Shown: piece after piece, positions 15,862 to 24,224 of the stretch | How positions within the stretch are numbered: the stretch's first letter is position 1 | Layout: each line of letters starts with the position of its first letter | Assembly (NCBI GenBank): GCA_009841635.1 | Contig: VXLJ01000007.1 | Location: forward strand, 42,071 to 106,070 | DNA length: 64,000 nt | Direction: 5' to 3' | From: Gammaproteobacteria bacterium | GTDB taxonomy: Bacteria; Pseudomonadota; Gammaproteobacteria; Pseudomonadales; Azotimanducaceae | Notes under the pieces: model-generated | Database searches by the model: none | Told to the model about the DNA's origin: nothing | What the model saw: the letters and a program-made list of their open reading frames with translations, nothing else | Position numbers and translations under genes: made by a program

Positions 15862-16722
15862 CTACCGAGTAACGCCCTCTTTCCCGAGATGTTGCTCAAG
15901 CCAGAGCTTCAGTGGTACGTCCTCGTCAGTTGGCGACGTGAAGCCAAACCCACCGTTAGGACTAACGCCAAGCAATTGTTTGCGAACGGGATCAGCATCC
16001 GCGAGATAGTGTTCTACAGTCATGTCATCTCGTGGTTTCAACCATCGATAGCTGTAGCCATAAAAAAGCGCTTTGCGCGTTATGTTCGAAGTATTGATGC
16101 CTGCAGCGTGCCAAAGCCGCCGATCAAAGAACACTGCATCACCAGGTCTGGTTCGAATGGGTATGGTATTTGGCGGATTTGCGGCGGCATCTTCTGGGAG
16201 ACGCAGTTCATTTGAAAGATGGCTGCCAGGCACGACGTGGAAGTTACCCCGATCGGTGTCAGTCGTGTCGGTAAGAAAAAAACCTACCTTTAAAGAAATT
16301 CGCGGCCGAGGTACAGATTCAATGTCAATATTGATTCGACCACTGTCTTGATGCCAGCCTAACCGACGACGTTTAGTTGAGGTGCCAGCGGGCAATGGCG
16401 GTGTCACGATGATGTGGGAGTGATACAGCTGAATATGCCACCCGAGAATATCCACGACACGCATAAACGTCTTCGGCCAATCAATCAACGGCAGAAACCG
16501 TCGGTCTTTACCCATGAAGTCCAACACGTTTAACGCTTGATGGTCCTTGAGGCCTTTGGCAGCGTATTTAGGTCGTTCTCTCTCTACTAGTTCGTCCGTC
16601 GCTTCGACAAGCGATGCAACGTTGTCTGAATCTAAAGCATTAGGAACGATGAAAAAACCGTCCTCAGCAAAACGTTTTCGTTCTTCCTCGCTCAACCGAT
16701 AAAGAAGGTGTTGTTCGTCCAT
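15862..16722 (-). CDS. Phytanoyl-CoA dioxygenase (PhyH) family protein
   Basis: The protein of about 286 residues is an Fe(II)/2-oxoglutarate dioxygenase of the PhyH type. The iron ligands are visible as His and Asp in GWHQDSGRINID and the distal His in LWHAAGINTSNITRKA, where the following Arg binds 2-oxoglutarate. The N-terminus LSEEERKRFAEDGFFIVP is the standard family opening. An upstream ATG at 16758 is in frame but lies within the end of the ThuA gene, and neither start has a good ribosome-binding site; I prefer ATG 16722. The substrate is unknown; the fold hydroxylates acyl-CoAs and many other small molecules. Confidence 0.92.
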   Translation of the reverse strand: MDEQHLLYRLSEEERKRFAEDGFFIVPNALDSDNVASLVEATDELVERERPKYAAKGLKDHQALNVLDFMGKDRRFLPLIDWPKTFMRVVDILGWHIQLYHSHIIVTPPLPAGTSTKRRRLGWHQDSGRINIDIESVPRPRISLKVGFFLTDTTDTDRGNFHVVPGSHLSNELRLPEDAAANPPNTIPIRTRPGDAVFFDRRLWHAAGINTSNITRKALFYGYSYRWLKPRDDMTVEHYLADADPVRKQLLGVSPNGGFGFTSPTDEDVPLKLWLEQHLGKEGVTR

Positions 16723-16735
16723 GATGTGCGATTCG

Positions 16736-17542
16736 TTAGGAGGACGCGCCCCATGCAATGCCGTTGTTCACAATCTGCCTAAAGTTCTTATCGTCCCATA
16801 CGCCACGAAATGTCGTAGGCGTCGAACCGTCAGAAGTGACGGATTCGTCGACGAATGGCTGACTGTTGTTTTCCGGCGCATGGGTATGTCCCAACGCGAT
16901 GTAAATCACAGCTCCTCGGCCAACCGTACGCTCAGTGCCAAGAACTCGTGTGCGACCATCTGACCGAAGCGAAGTGTCTTCGTCATACACGAAGCCGAAT
17001 CCAGGCGGCGACGGGTCGCTTGGCAGGTCCGTCGTCATCAGGTGTGTGCTATCCGGCATAGGTTCGATCAAATACAGTTCGTCAGCTACTTCGAATGTCG
17101 GCGGCAATCCTTCAAAGAGAGCATGTTGGGCATCCTGCACTTCGACTTTAAAGCGCCGAATAGGCGGGTGATTCAGAAAAAACGCACCGAGCAAATCGTG
17201 ATGTGGCAACCGCACCATTTTCCTGCGACGACTCTCACCTTCGATACGAGCAGCTTTTCCGCCACTAGTCCCGTGTAATGCGAACCAGCGACCACCCTGT
17301 TCCAACCACTCATTCATCGCCTCGCATTGAACTTCATCTGGAAAAGGGCCAGCGACGTAACTCATGCATAAATCACTCGATGCTAGATAGTCAGCAATAT
17401 CCGTGAAACTACTTGACAGTGTCGTTTGAAATCTGGCCTTATAGAGTGCGTCAAGCAATTGCAAACGCACGTAATCCATGTCATGACCAGCATTCGACCC
17501 TAGCGGGAAGCCACCAGTGATTAGATGAGCGCGCAATGTCAT
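16736..17542 (-). CDS. ThuA-like domain protein
   Basis: The 268-residue protein has the ThuA (trehalose-utilisation) class I amidotransferase-like flavodoxin fold. Segments include LITGGFPLGSNAGHDMDYVR, FPDEVQCEAMNEWLEQGGRWFALHG, and late in the chain GRGAVIYIALGHTHAPEN and FRQIVNNGIAWGASS. Family members occur in carbohydrate-use clusters, but the biochemical role is not settled. It ends next to the PhyH gene on the same strand and probably forms a two-gene operon with it. Its 5' end lies close to the divergent surE. Confidence 0.88.
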   Translation of the reverse strand: MTLRAHLITGGFPLGSNAGHDMDYVRLQLLDALYKARFQTTLSSSFTDIADYLASSDLCMSYVAGPFPDEVQCEAMNEWLEQGGRWFALHGTSGGKAARIEGESRRRKMVRLPHHDLLGAFFLNHPPIRRFKVEVQDAQHALFEGLPPTFEVADELYLIEPMPDSTHLMTTDLPSDPSPPGFGFVYDEDTSLRSDGRTRVLGTERTVGRGAVIYIALGHTHAPENNSQPFVDESVTSDGSTPTTFRGVWDDKNFRQIVNNGIAWGASS

Positions 17543-17638
17543 AGCAATTCCTCCTCGCTTAGGGGTCTATTTTTATACAACGGCCATTTAATTCTCATTG
17601 CGTTAGGCACCGCCAAAGCGTTTCGCATAATGAAATGC

Positions 17639-18475
17639 ATGAACACCATAAAGCAAATACTGATAACTAACGACGACGGCATCGCGAGTCCTGGCCTTCA
17701 CGCTTTAGCACGGGAAATCGAGGCAGCGGGTCATGAAGTTACTGTAGCAGCGCCAAACTACGACGCATCCGGCGTGAGCGCATCTTTAGGCGCAATTACC
17801 ACCGAACGACCTATCGCGAAGATCGTATCTGAAATCAAGGGATTTAGCGGTCGCGCGTATGCACTCGCAGCACCGCCAGCGACGTGCGTATTGCTCGCGC
17901 AACTCGGTGCATTTGAGCGCGATTTTGACTTAGTGGTGTCAGGAATCAACGATGGCATGAATACTGGCCGGTCTGTGCTTCACAGCGGTACGGTCGGCGC
18001 TGCGCTTGCCGCTCAAAATTTCGGTTTGCGTGGCCTGGCAGTTAGCACAGCACGAGCAAATCCGATCCAGTGGCAAAGCGCGGCGCAGATGGCGTGCTCG
18101 TTGCTACCTTCAATGCTCAGCGCCGCTTCACGCATTGCCATAAACCTCAATGTACCGGGACTAAAGCTTGAAGAAATCAAAGGCCTACGTTGGGGAGCAC
18201 TAGCGCCTTTCAATGCGATTCGGAGCGTTGTGCGTGAGAATGGGCCGGCACACGTAACTTTGGAAATGCAACCACCGCCATCGCCACCAGCTGCCGATAC
18301 AGACCTGGGTTTAACTAGGCTTGGTTTCGCGGCGCTTACGTCTCTACATGCAGGCAGCGAAGTCTGGTCAGAGAAGATCCAGCCAAATGAAGATTTCAAT
18401 CCGGACCTGTCACTGCCGGCAGTTACCGCCGGTGACTTGCTGCAAGCGGCACGAACTTATTTACAGACCAGTTGA
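17639..18475 (+). CDS. surE: 5'-nucleotidase SurE
   Basis: The protein of about 278 residues starts with the SurE signature ILITNDDGIASPGLHAL, in which the two Asp residues bind the catalytic metal. DLVVSGINDGMNTGRSVLHSGTVGAALAA follows, with the third metal ligand Asn. SurE removes phosphate from 5'- and 3'-nucleotides and helps survival in stationary phase. The frame extends upstream to 17525, but homologues begin within a few residues of the DDG motif, so ATG 17639 (or 17630) is preferred. Usual gammaproteobacterial neighbours (pcm, nlpD, rpoS) are absent here; a pcm-like gene is 36 kb away. Confidence 0.95.
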   Translation: MNTIKQILITNDDGIASPGLHALAREIEAAGHEVTVAAPNYDASGVSASLGAITTERPIAKIVSEIKGFSGRAYALAAPPATCVLLAQLGAFERDFDLVVSGINDGMNTGRSVLHSGTVGAALAAQNFGLRGLAVSTARANPIQWQSAAQMACSLLPSMLSAASRIAINLNVPGLKLEEIKGLRWGALAPFNAIRSVVRENGPAHVTLEMQPPPSPPAADTDLGLTRLGFAALTSLHAGSEVWSEKIQPNEDFNPDLSLPAVTAGDLLQAARTYLQTS

Positions 18476-18488
18476 AGTTATTAGGAAT

Positions 18489-18875
18489 TCAATCGTCCGA
18501 TAGACGCGAGGACAGATCTTTAAGTTCAGTTTGTATTGCACGTAATTCGCTAACCAACTTCGCTACTTTATTTGCTTCATTTGAGCTCGTTTTTGCTTGG
18601 TCGTCATTTGTTTCACTAACGTTGGTTTGCCGTGTCGAAACGTTGCGTTGCGGTAGCGACTTATTCTGTTTCTCGTCGTGGATGCTGCGAATATAGTCAA
18701 TATCTAGTGGCGTGTAATAACGCTGATTCTTGATACGTCGTATGGATCGTAGTTTAGGGTGGGATGATTCCCAGTTTCTTAAGGTTGATTGATTGATGCC
18801 AAGCAGCTGAGAAACTTCGCTGATTTTGTAGTAGCGCTTCGATAACGGTGCGCTCTTATTTTGATTCGTCGCCAC
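18489..18875 (-). CDS. MerR family transcriptional regulator
   Basis: The 128-residue protein has an N-terminal MerR winged helix: YYKISEVSQLLGINQSTLRNWE, then KLRSIRRIKNQRYYTPLDIDYIRSI. A Ser/Thr/Gln-rich linker follows, and a short C-terminal coiled coil (NKVAKLVSELRAIQTELKDLSSRL) that probably mediates dimerisation. It lacks a metal- or drug-binding domain. The start is GTG at 18875, inside the last codons of ihfA (20-base overlap), which implies translational coupling. A small MerR gene right after ihfA is the usual gammaproteobacterial order. Its regulon is unknown. Confidence 0.92.
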   Translation of the reverse strand: MATNQNKSAPLSKRYYKISEVSQLLGINQSTLRNWESSHPKLRSIRRIKNQRYYTPLDIDYIRSIHDEKQNKSLPQRNVSTRQTNVSETNDDQAKTSSNEANKVAKLVSELRAIQTELKDLSSRLSDD

Positions 18876-19275
18876 GAGAATCTACAAGGTTTCGCAATTC
18901 GCGACTTGGTTTAAACGTAATAACACGCCGAGCCGAAACCTCAACCTCTTCTCCAGTTTTTGGGTTCCGACCCGGGCGTGCCTTTTTATCCCGAGAGCTG
19001 AATGTGGCGAACTTTTGTAACTTAACTGTGTCGCCTGCAATCAATGCCTGCTTAATAGTATCAAAAAAACAAACAACTAGCTCATTTGAAAATTCATAAC
19101 TTATTCCAATACGATCACTCAATAGTTGTGAAAGCGTAGCCCGTGTTGCCTTCGACCTCAAATCAGTAGCTACTACAGGATTCTCAAGTTCATCCGTGAA
19201 ACCGAGCTCCCCTTCAACTCTTGTTACTTGCCGATCTTGATTGCTGTCGTTCGCTTCACCGTCTGAGCTTTCCAC
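18856..19275 (-). CDS. ihfA: Integration host factor alpha subunit, with N-terminal extension
   Basis: Residues about 45-139 form a complete HU/IHF fold: TLSQLLSDRIGISYEFSNELV, then VKLQKFATFSSRDKKARPGR, NPKTGEEVEVSARRVITFKP and a short C-terminal helix. The PGRNPKTGE turn carries the Pro that intercalates in DNA. IHF alpha is normally about 100 residues; here about 44 extra acidic residues (SSDGEANDSNQDRQ and beyond) precede the fold. The long form starts at GTG 19275; an internal TTG near residue 37 could give a normal-length protein. Position directly after pheT is the classic ihfA location. It bends DNA in recombination, replication and transcription. Confidence 0.93.
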   Translation of the reverse strand: MESSDGEANDSNQDRQVTRVEGELGFTDELENPVVATDLRSKATRATLSQLLSDRIGISYEFSNELVVCFFDTIKQALIAGDTVKLQKFATFSSRDKKARPGRNPKTGEEVEVSARRVITFKPSRELRNLVDSRGDESK

Positions 19276-19331
19276 AATTCTGCTTCAACTCATTGAATTA
19301 CTTGCATTTTATCCTAGAACGACTCCAATCG

Positions 19332-21704
19332 TCAACGCCTTATGGCACCAAATTCCTGACTTAACGAACTAACCAGCGTATCAATGCGGCTCGCTACTAC
19401 TTCATCTCTAAGCGTTGTGTGACGGTCCTGAAGCAATAAACCCAGTCCGACGCTCTTCATGTCTACATTGATATTCTCGCCTTCGTAAACGTCAAACACA
19501 GTTACATCAACTAACAGATCGTCCAAGAGATGCTTAGTCCTCTCAACTAAATCATGAACTCGCACACTCTTTTTCAACATCAGTGCAAGATCACGGCGAA
19601 CGTAGGGAAATGGTGCAACATACTCAACCGTGCGCGCGTCTAATTCATCGAACGATGCCGCGTTAATTTCAAACACATAGGTTGACTCAGGCAAATCCAT
19701 AGCCAACGATATTTCGGGATGCAGTTTCCCTACAGCGCCTATAGATTTCCCAGCGAGTAATACATCGGCCGCTTGCCCTGGATGTAAATATCCACAAGAA
19801 GAACGCGTGTAGGTCACATCTGGGCTTATCGATGCCAACAGTTGGTCAAGATCTCCTTTGATGTCGAAGAAATCCAATTCATCCCTGGCACGGGCCCAGC
19901 TTTCAGGTTCTCTATATCCCAACGCTAGCCCAGCAATGAGTTCATCCTGAGAGATATGACCGTCACGAATTGAAAAACACCTACCTAGCTCGAATAGCCT
20001 GACGACTTCTTGCTGCCGTGAGAGGTTATGTAAAGCCGCGCTCGCGAGTCCTGGAATAAGAGATTTACGCATCGATTCGTACTGCGATGCAATTGGATTG
20101 GCAACTTGAGGGGCAGTTACATCGGGTACGAATCGGTCATTTAGAGCTTTCTCAATGAAGCTGTAATTCACAACTTCGTAGTAGCCTAGTTCGGCGATGC
20201 GATTACGAGGAATGCGATATAGGGATTCCCGAGCTAGTGTGTCATCAAATGTCAAAGTGGCACTTGGTTGTGAAGAACCAATTTGGTTGTAGCCGTAAAC
20301 ACGGCAAACCTCTTCTACTAGATCTTCTTCTATGGATAAATCAAATCGATGGGAAGGAACGTTGACATGCCATGCTTCGGCAGCTACTTCAAAGTTGAAG
20401 CCGAGACGCGAGAACACGTCTTCCACTTCCGTGTGCGGAATCGATTCCCCGATTAGTAACGCTAGACGCGATTTGCGCAACTTGATAGACCGTCGTGCAG
20501 GTAGGTCTTCCGTTGACTCTGCTACCGTAACGGGACCGGGTTCACCGCCAACTATTTCGCAAAGCAATTGTGTTGCGCGTTCCATTGCTGCATATTGCAA
20601 ATCTGGATCGACACCACGTTCGTATCGCATCGAGGCGTCAGTTTGAATGCCATAGGATCGCGGAACGCCAATGATGGAATCGGGATCAAAGTAAGCACAT
20701 TCCAAAAAGACACTCTTGGTAGCGTCGCTTATGCCACTTCGTTCGCCACCCATTACACCAGCGATAGCTAACGGCGTTGCGCCATCCGTGATCAGCAACG
20801 TAGGCGTATTGAACACCACTTCTGTGCCATCAAGCAGCGTCAACTTCTCATCTTCTTTGGAGTCTCGTACAACGATGCCATTGCTTGTATTTGCCAAATC
20901 GAAGGCGTGCAAAGGTTGCCCTAACTCCAACATGACATAGTTGGTGACGTCGACAACCGGTGAAATTGGTCGCAAGCCACATCCGATAAGGCGTTGCACC
21001 ATCCAAGCAGGCGTTGTGGCGTTCGGATCGATATTTGCGATTACCCTGCCTAGATAACGAGGGCAACCTTGAGCGTTAGCAAGTTCTATAGGTAGTGCCA
21101 GATCGCTCACCGAGGGTATCTGTTCTACTACACGGTCATTGAATTCCAAACCGTTGATGACAGCGATTTCTCGAGCGATGCCTCGAAGCGAGAGGCAATC
21201 TCCTCGATTTGGCGTGAGGTCAATGTCGATCGTTGTATCGTCTAAGGACAGCATATCGCGTATATCAGCGCCAAGTTCGCTATCACTTGCCAGTTCAAGA
21301 ATGGTGTCGGTTTGAGCACTTGCACCGATTTCTGCACCACTGCACAACATCCCAGCAGACTCTACGCCGTGAATACGCGTGTCATCTACTCGCTCACGCT
21401 CATTCAACGTTGCACCGGCTCTTGCATACGCTGTGCGCATACCCTCACGGACATTTGGTGCAGCGCAAACCACTCGTGCTTCTTCAGTGCCTGTATTTAC
21501 CGTACAGACGTTGAGCTCGCCCTTAGAGGCATCACTTAGTGATTCGACATTCACTATTTCTGCAACGGCGACACCGGTTAACTGACCGTACGTTGGCGCA
21601 TGGCTATCTACTTCTAGCCCGAGGTTTGTTAATTGCTCACAAAGACTTTCGGTATCCACATCTGGATTGACGAATTCCCGCAGCCACTTTTCGCTTACTT
21701 TCAC
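19332..21704 (-). CDS. pheT: Phenylalanyl-tRNA synthetase beta subunit
   Basis: The 790-residue protein is the normal bacterial PheT size and domain order. An N-terminal tRNA-binding OB fold (about 40-150, GVAVAEIVNVESLSDASKGE) comes first, then B3/B4 editing-type domains, the B5 domain and a catalytic-like core (FDDTLARESLYRIPRNRIAE). It ends with the C-terminal anticodon-binding FDX-ACB domain (YVAPFPYVRRDLALMLKKSV to the RHTTLRDEVV end). It pairs with PheS as an alpha2-beta2 tetramer that charges tRNA-Phe. It starts 8 bases after pheS, so the pair is co-translated. Confidence 0.98.
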   Translation of the reverse strand: MKVSEKWLREFVNPDVDTESLCEQLTNLGLEVDSHAPTYGQLTGVAVAEIVNVESLSDASKGELNVCTVNTGTEEARVVCAAPNVREGMRTAYARAGATLNERERVDDTRIHGVESAGMLCSGAEIGASAQTDTILELASDSELGADIRDMLSLDDTTIDIDLTPNRGDCLSLRGIAREIAVINGLEFNDRVVEQIPSVSDLALPIELANAQGCPRYLGRVIANIDPNATTPAWMVQRLIGCGLRPISPVVDVTNYVMLELGQPLHAFDLANTSNGIVVRDSKEDEKLTLLDGTEVVFNTPTLLITDGATPLAIAGVMGGERSGISDATKSVFLECAYFDPDSIIGVPRSYGIQTDASMRYERGVDPDLQYAAMERATQLLCEIVGGEPGPVTVAESTEDLPARRSIKLRKSRLALLIGESIPHTEVEDVFSRLGFNFEVAAEAWHVNVPSHRFDLSIEEDLVEEVCRVYGYNQIGSSQPSATLTFDDTLARESLYRIPRNRIAELGYYEVVNYSFIEKALNDRFVPDVTAPQVANPIASQYESMRKSLIPGLASAALHNLSRQQEVVRLFELGRCFSIRDGHISQDELIAGLALGYREPESWARARDELDFFDIKGDLDQLLASISPDVTYTRSSCGYLHPGQAADVLLAGKSIGAVGKLHPEISLAMDLPESTYVFEINAASFDELDARTVEYVAPFPYVRRDLALMLKKSVRVHDLVERTKHLLDDLLVDVTVFDVYEGENINVDMKSVGLGLLLQDRHTTLRDEVVASRIDTLVSSLSQEFGAIRR

Positions 21705-21712
21705 ACTACTAG

Positions 21713-22687
21713 CTAGGCAAGTTGCTGTAAAAAGCGCACGTCATTTTCAAACAACATGCGGAGATCGTCGATGTCATGCTTCAACATCGTCATGCGGTCG
21801 GCACCGAATCCGAATGCGAATCCCGTGAACTTTTCTGTGTCAATACCGCATTCCCGTAGCACGTTTGGATGGACCATCCCGCACCCCATGATTTCACTCC
21901 ACCCTTTAGCACCACGAATATCGACTTCAGCCGATGGTTCAGTGAATGGGAAATAAGAGGGTCTAAACCGTACTTCCACTTCACGTTCGAAGTACTCATT
22001 TAAAAAGCCTAAGACAGTACCTTTTAAATCAGCGAATGAAATGCCTTGATCGACAACCAAGCCTTCTACCTGATGGAACATAGGTGTATGGGTGCGATCA
22101 AGATCCTTGCGATAAACGCGCCCTGGACAAATGATTCGTAAAGGCGGTTTGTGCGACTTCATTACTCGCACCTGCACCGGTGACGTGTGCGTACGAAGCA
22201 AGCTGCCGTCCTTTAGATAGAACGTATCATGCATGGCACGAGCCGGGTGGTTAGCCGGGATATTCAGCGCTTCGAAGTTGTGATAGTCGTCTTCAATTTC
22301 TGGGCCGACGGCAATTCGATAACCCGCAGCCACAAAAATCGATTCAATTCGCGCAATGGTTTGACTAACCGGGTGATGCCCACCACGATGATGTGGCCGC
22401 CCAGGCAACGTGATATCGATTTCTTCCGTGAGATTGCTTGAACGCTCTTCGCGAACGAGAGCTTCGCGACGTTCGACGAGAGCCGCTTCGATCACCGTGC
22501 GCATGCCATTTATTCGAGCTCCTGCCTGTGGACGTTCATCCTTTGGGAGGTCACGAATGGACTTCAGCAGCGCTGTGATGGAACCATTGCGCCCGAGAAC
22601 TGAAATCCGAATATCCTCAAGTTGTTGGCCGGAGGCGGCATCGGCGATCTCTCGCAGGCTGCTGGCCTGCAATGATTCAATATCCAT
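21713..22687 (-). CDS. pheS: Phenylalanyl-tRNA synthetase alpha subunit
   Basis: The 324-residue class II synthetase subunit has the N-terminal coiled coil (about 1-85). Motif 2 is seen as GRVYRKDLDRTHTPMFHQ, and motif 3 as FGFGADRMTMLKHDIDDLR near the C-terminus. It activates phenylalanine with ATP. The Phe-pocket stretch FTGFAFGFGADR carries a Gly/Ala-type specificity position as in normal enzymes. It follows rplT after 69 bases, in which no obvious Phe-rich leader peptide (pheM) was recognised. Confidence 0.98.
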   Translation of the reverse strand: MDIESLQASSLREIADAASGQQLEDIRISVLGRNGSITALLKSIRDLPKDERPQAGARINGMRTVIEAALVERREALVREERSSNLTEEIDITLPGRPHHRGGHHPVSQTIARIESIFVAAGYRIAVGPEIEDDYHNFEALNIPANHPARAMHDTFYLKDGSLLRTHTSPVQVRVMKSHKPPLRIICPGRVYRKDLDRTHTPMFHQVEGLVVDQGISFADLKGTVLGFLNEYFEREVEVRFRPSYFPFTEPSAEVDIRGAKGWSEIMGCGMVHPNVLRECGIDTEKFTGFAFGFGADRMTMLKHDIDDLRMLFENDVRFLQQLA

Positions 22688-22756
22688 GTTTGAAAGGGTT
22701 CTTTCGCGCGGGAGGCTGGAAATTAGTCACGCGAATGGAAACGCGCGACACAGGCT

Positions 22757-23116
22757 TTAAGCGCTAATAGCCTGTTTTGCGCGATTGACGACTGCCGCAA
22801 ACGACTTTGCTTCATTGATCGCGAGGTGGGCGAGAACCTTGCGGTCCAATTCGATGGATGCTTTTTTAAGACCATTCATGAACTGACTATAGGAAATCCC
22901 ATGCTCACGGGCGGCCGCATTTATTCGAACTATCCATAGCGATCTGAATTGGCGCTTTCGCTGACGTCGATCGCGATATGCATATTGTCCGGCCTTTATG
23001 ACAGCTTGCTTCGCCACTTTAAAAGTACGACTACGTGCGCCATAGTAGCCTTTCGCCTGCTTTAGGATCTTTTTACGTCGCGCTCGTGACACGACACTCT
23101 TATTTACTCGCGCCAT
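22757..23116 (-). CDS. rplT: 50S ribosomal protein L20
   Basis: The 119-residue basic protein matches L20 along its whole length: [80 protein letters not shown]20 nucleates 23S rRNA folding and, in many bacteria, represses translation of the rpmI-rplT pair. Only three bases separate it from rpmI. Confidence 0.99.
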   Translation of the reverse strand: MARVNKSVVSRARRKKILKQAKGYYGARSRTFKVAKQAVIKAGQYAYRDRRQRKRQFRSLWIVRINAAAREHGISYSQFMNGLKKASIELDRKVLAHLAINEAKSFAAVVNRAKQAISA

Positions 23117-23119
23117 AGC

Positions 23120-23320
23120 CTAGCCTTTATCCAATGGCAACAGTCGATCAATTTTTGCCGTATCTGCTGCGGACACGTCCTTAAAGCCGCGCAACGCACG
23201 TCGTCGTCGATTCGACTTTTTCATGTTCATATGGTTCTTGCCCATGCGATGGTGCTTGTAACCTTTTGACGTTCGCTTAAATCGCTTTGCCGCACCTTTG
23301 TGCGTTTTTAATTTCGGCAT
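23120..23320 (-). CDS. rpmI: 50S ribosomal protein L35
   Basis: The 66-residue, highly basic protein matches L35: PKLKTHKGAAKRFKRTSKGY, then KSNRRRRALRGFKDVSAADTAKIDRLLP. It sits between infC and rplT in the conserved operon, 33 bases after the infC stop. Confidence 0.99.
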   Translation of the reverse strand: MPKLKTHKGAAKRFKRTSKGYKHHRMGKNHMNMKKSNRRRRALRGFKDVSAADTAKIDRLLPLDKG

Positions 23321-23353
23321 TAGATTGAAATTGAGAGGGTAATAGGACTTTGG

Positions 23354-23899
23354 TTACGCGATGCCTTTTTGACGCTTTTTTGGCGCTAGAATCATGGTAA
23401 TTTGCTGACCTTCCATTTTGGGTTCATACTCCACGGTAGCAAACTCTTGCAGATCCTCGGTTACGCGATTCATTAGATTCATGCCGATTTCCGGGTGTGT
23501 CATCTCACGTCCGCGAAAGCGCAAGCTCACCTTAACTTTGTCACCTTCATCAAGGAAATGCATCAAACGGTTAAGTTTGATGTTGTAGTCCCCAGTATCC
23601 GTATTCGGACGAAACTTCTGTTCCTTGATTTGCGTGCGTTTTTGGCGTTTCCGCTGCGCAGCCTTGTTCTTTTTTTGGTCAAAGACGTGTTTGCCGTAAT
23701 CAAGAATCTTGCAAACCGGCGGATGCGACTCTGGTGCGATGAGCACCAAATCTAATCCTTCATTGCGCGCTTCAGCCAATGCTTTACTACGCGGCACTAT
23801 TCCTACTTGCTTTCCGTCTGAACCAACCAAGCGCACTTGAAGCGCTTTTATGTCTTCGTTAAGTAGCGCTTTAGGCGCTCGTGACGACTGACTCGGCAC
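23354..23899 (-). CDS. infC: Translation initiation factor IF-3
   Basis: The 181-residue protein has the IF-3 N domain (LLNEDIKALQVRLVGSDGKQ, GIVPRSKALAEARNEGLDLV), the basic linker (KKNKAAQRKRQKRTQIKEQK) and the C domain (GDYNIKLNRLMHFLDEGDKV, VSLRFRGREMTHPEIG). IF-3 blocks premature 50S joining and proofreads start codons. The only NUG start between the preceding stop and the domain is GTG 23899. An in-frame ATA lies further upstream, and infC often uses rare starts (AUU in E. coli) for autoregulation, so the true start is not certain. Confidence 0.97.
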   Translation of the reverse strand: MPSQSSRAPKALLNEDIKALQVRLVGSDGKQVGIVPRSKALAEARNEGLDLVLIAPESHPPVCKILDYGKHVFDQKKNKAAQRKRQKRTQIKEQKFRPNTDTGDYNIKLNRLMHFLDEGDKVKVSLRFRGREMTHPEIGMNLMNRVTEDLQEFATVEYEPKMEGQQITMILAPKKRQKGIA

Positions 23900-24142
23900 G
23901 CTAAGAGCGAGCCCCGGATCTTCTATTAATCAGCATTACTCCATGATGGTGAATTGAAAACCAGACAAATCACGTCGATGTATTGATAAATACAAGCTGG
24001 CGTTCAATATGTTGAATTTTACTGAATGTAACAAGCGTGAACGACGAGCATTATTCGATGACGATGCATTGAGCAACTCGTTCTGGTGCGTTAAAACACT
24101 TAGCAACTAGCTCGTGGTGATAATTTCTCGAGAGTGCAATAT

Positions 24143-24217
24143 GGGCGTATAGCTCAGCGGTAGAGCGCTACGTTGACATCGTAGAGGTCCCTAGTTCGAT
24201 CCTTGGTACGCCCACCA
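24143..24217 (+). tRNA. tRNA-Val (anticodon GAC)
   Basis: The 5' strand GGGCGTA (24143-24149) pairs with TACGCCC (24207-24213), followed by discriminator A and an encoded CCA. The D arm contains AGCTCAGCGGTAGAGC. The anticodon stem CTACG/CGTAG encloses TTGACAT, giving anticodon GAC for valine codon GUC. The T loop has GTTCGATCC. It is on the plus strand, transcribed away from infC, with a T-rich stretch just after the CCA. A possible promoter (TTGAGC, 17 bases, TAAAAC) lies about 45-80 bases upstream. Confidence 0.96.
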
Positions 24218-24224
24218 TTTTCTT

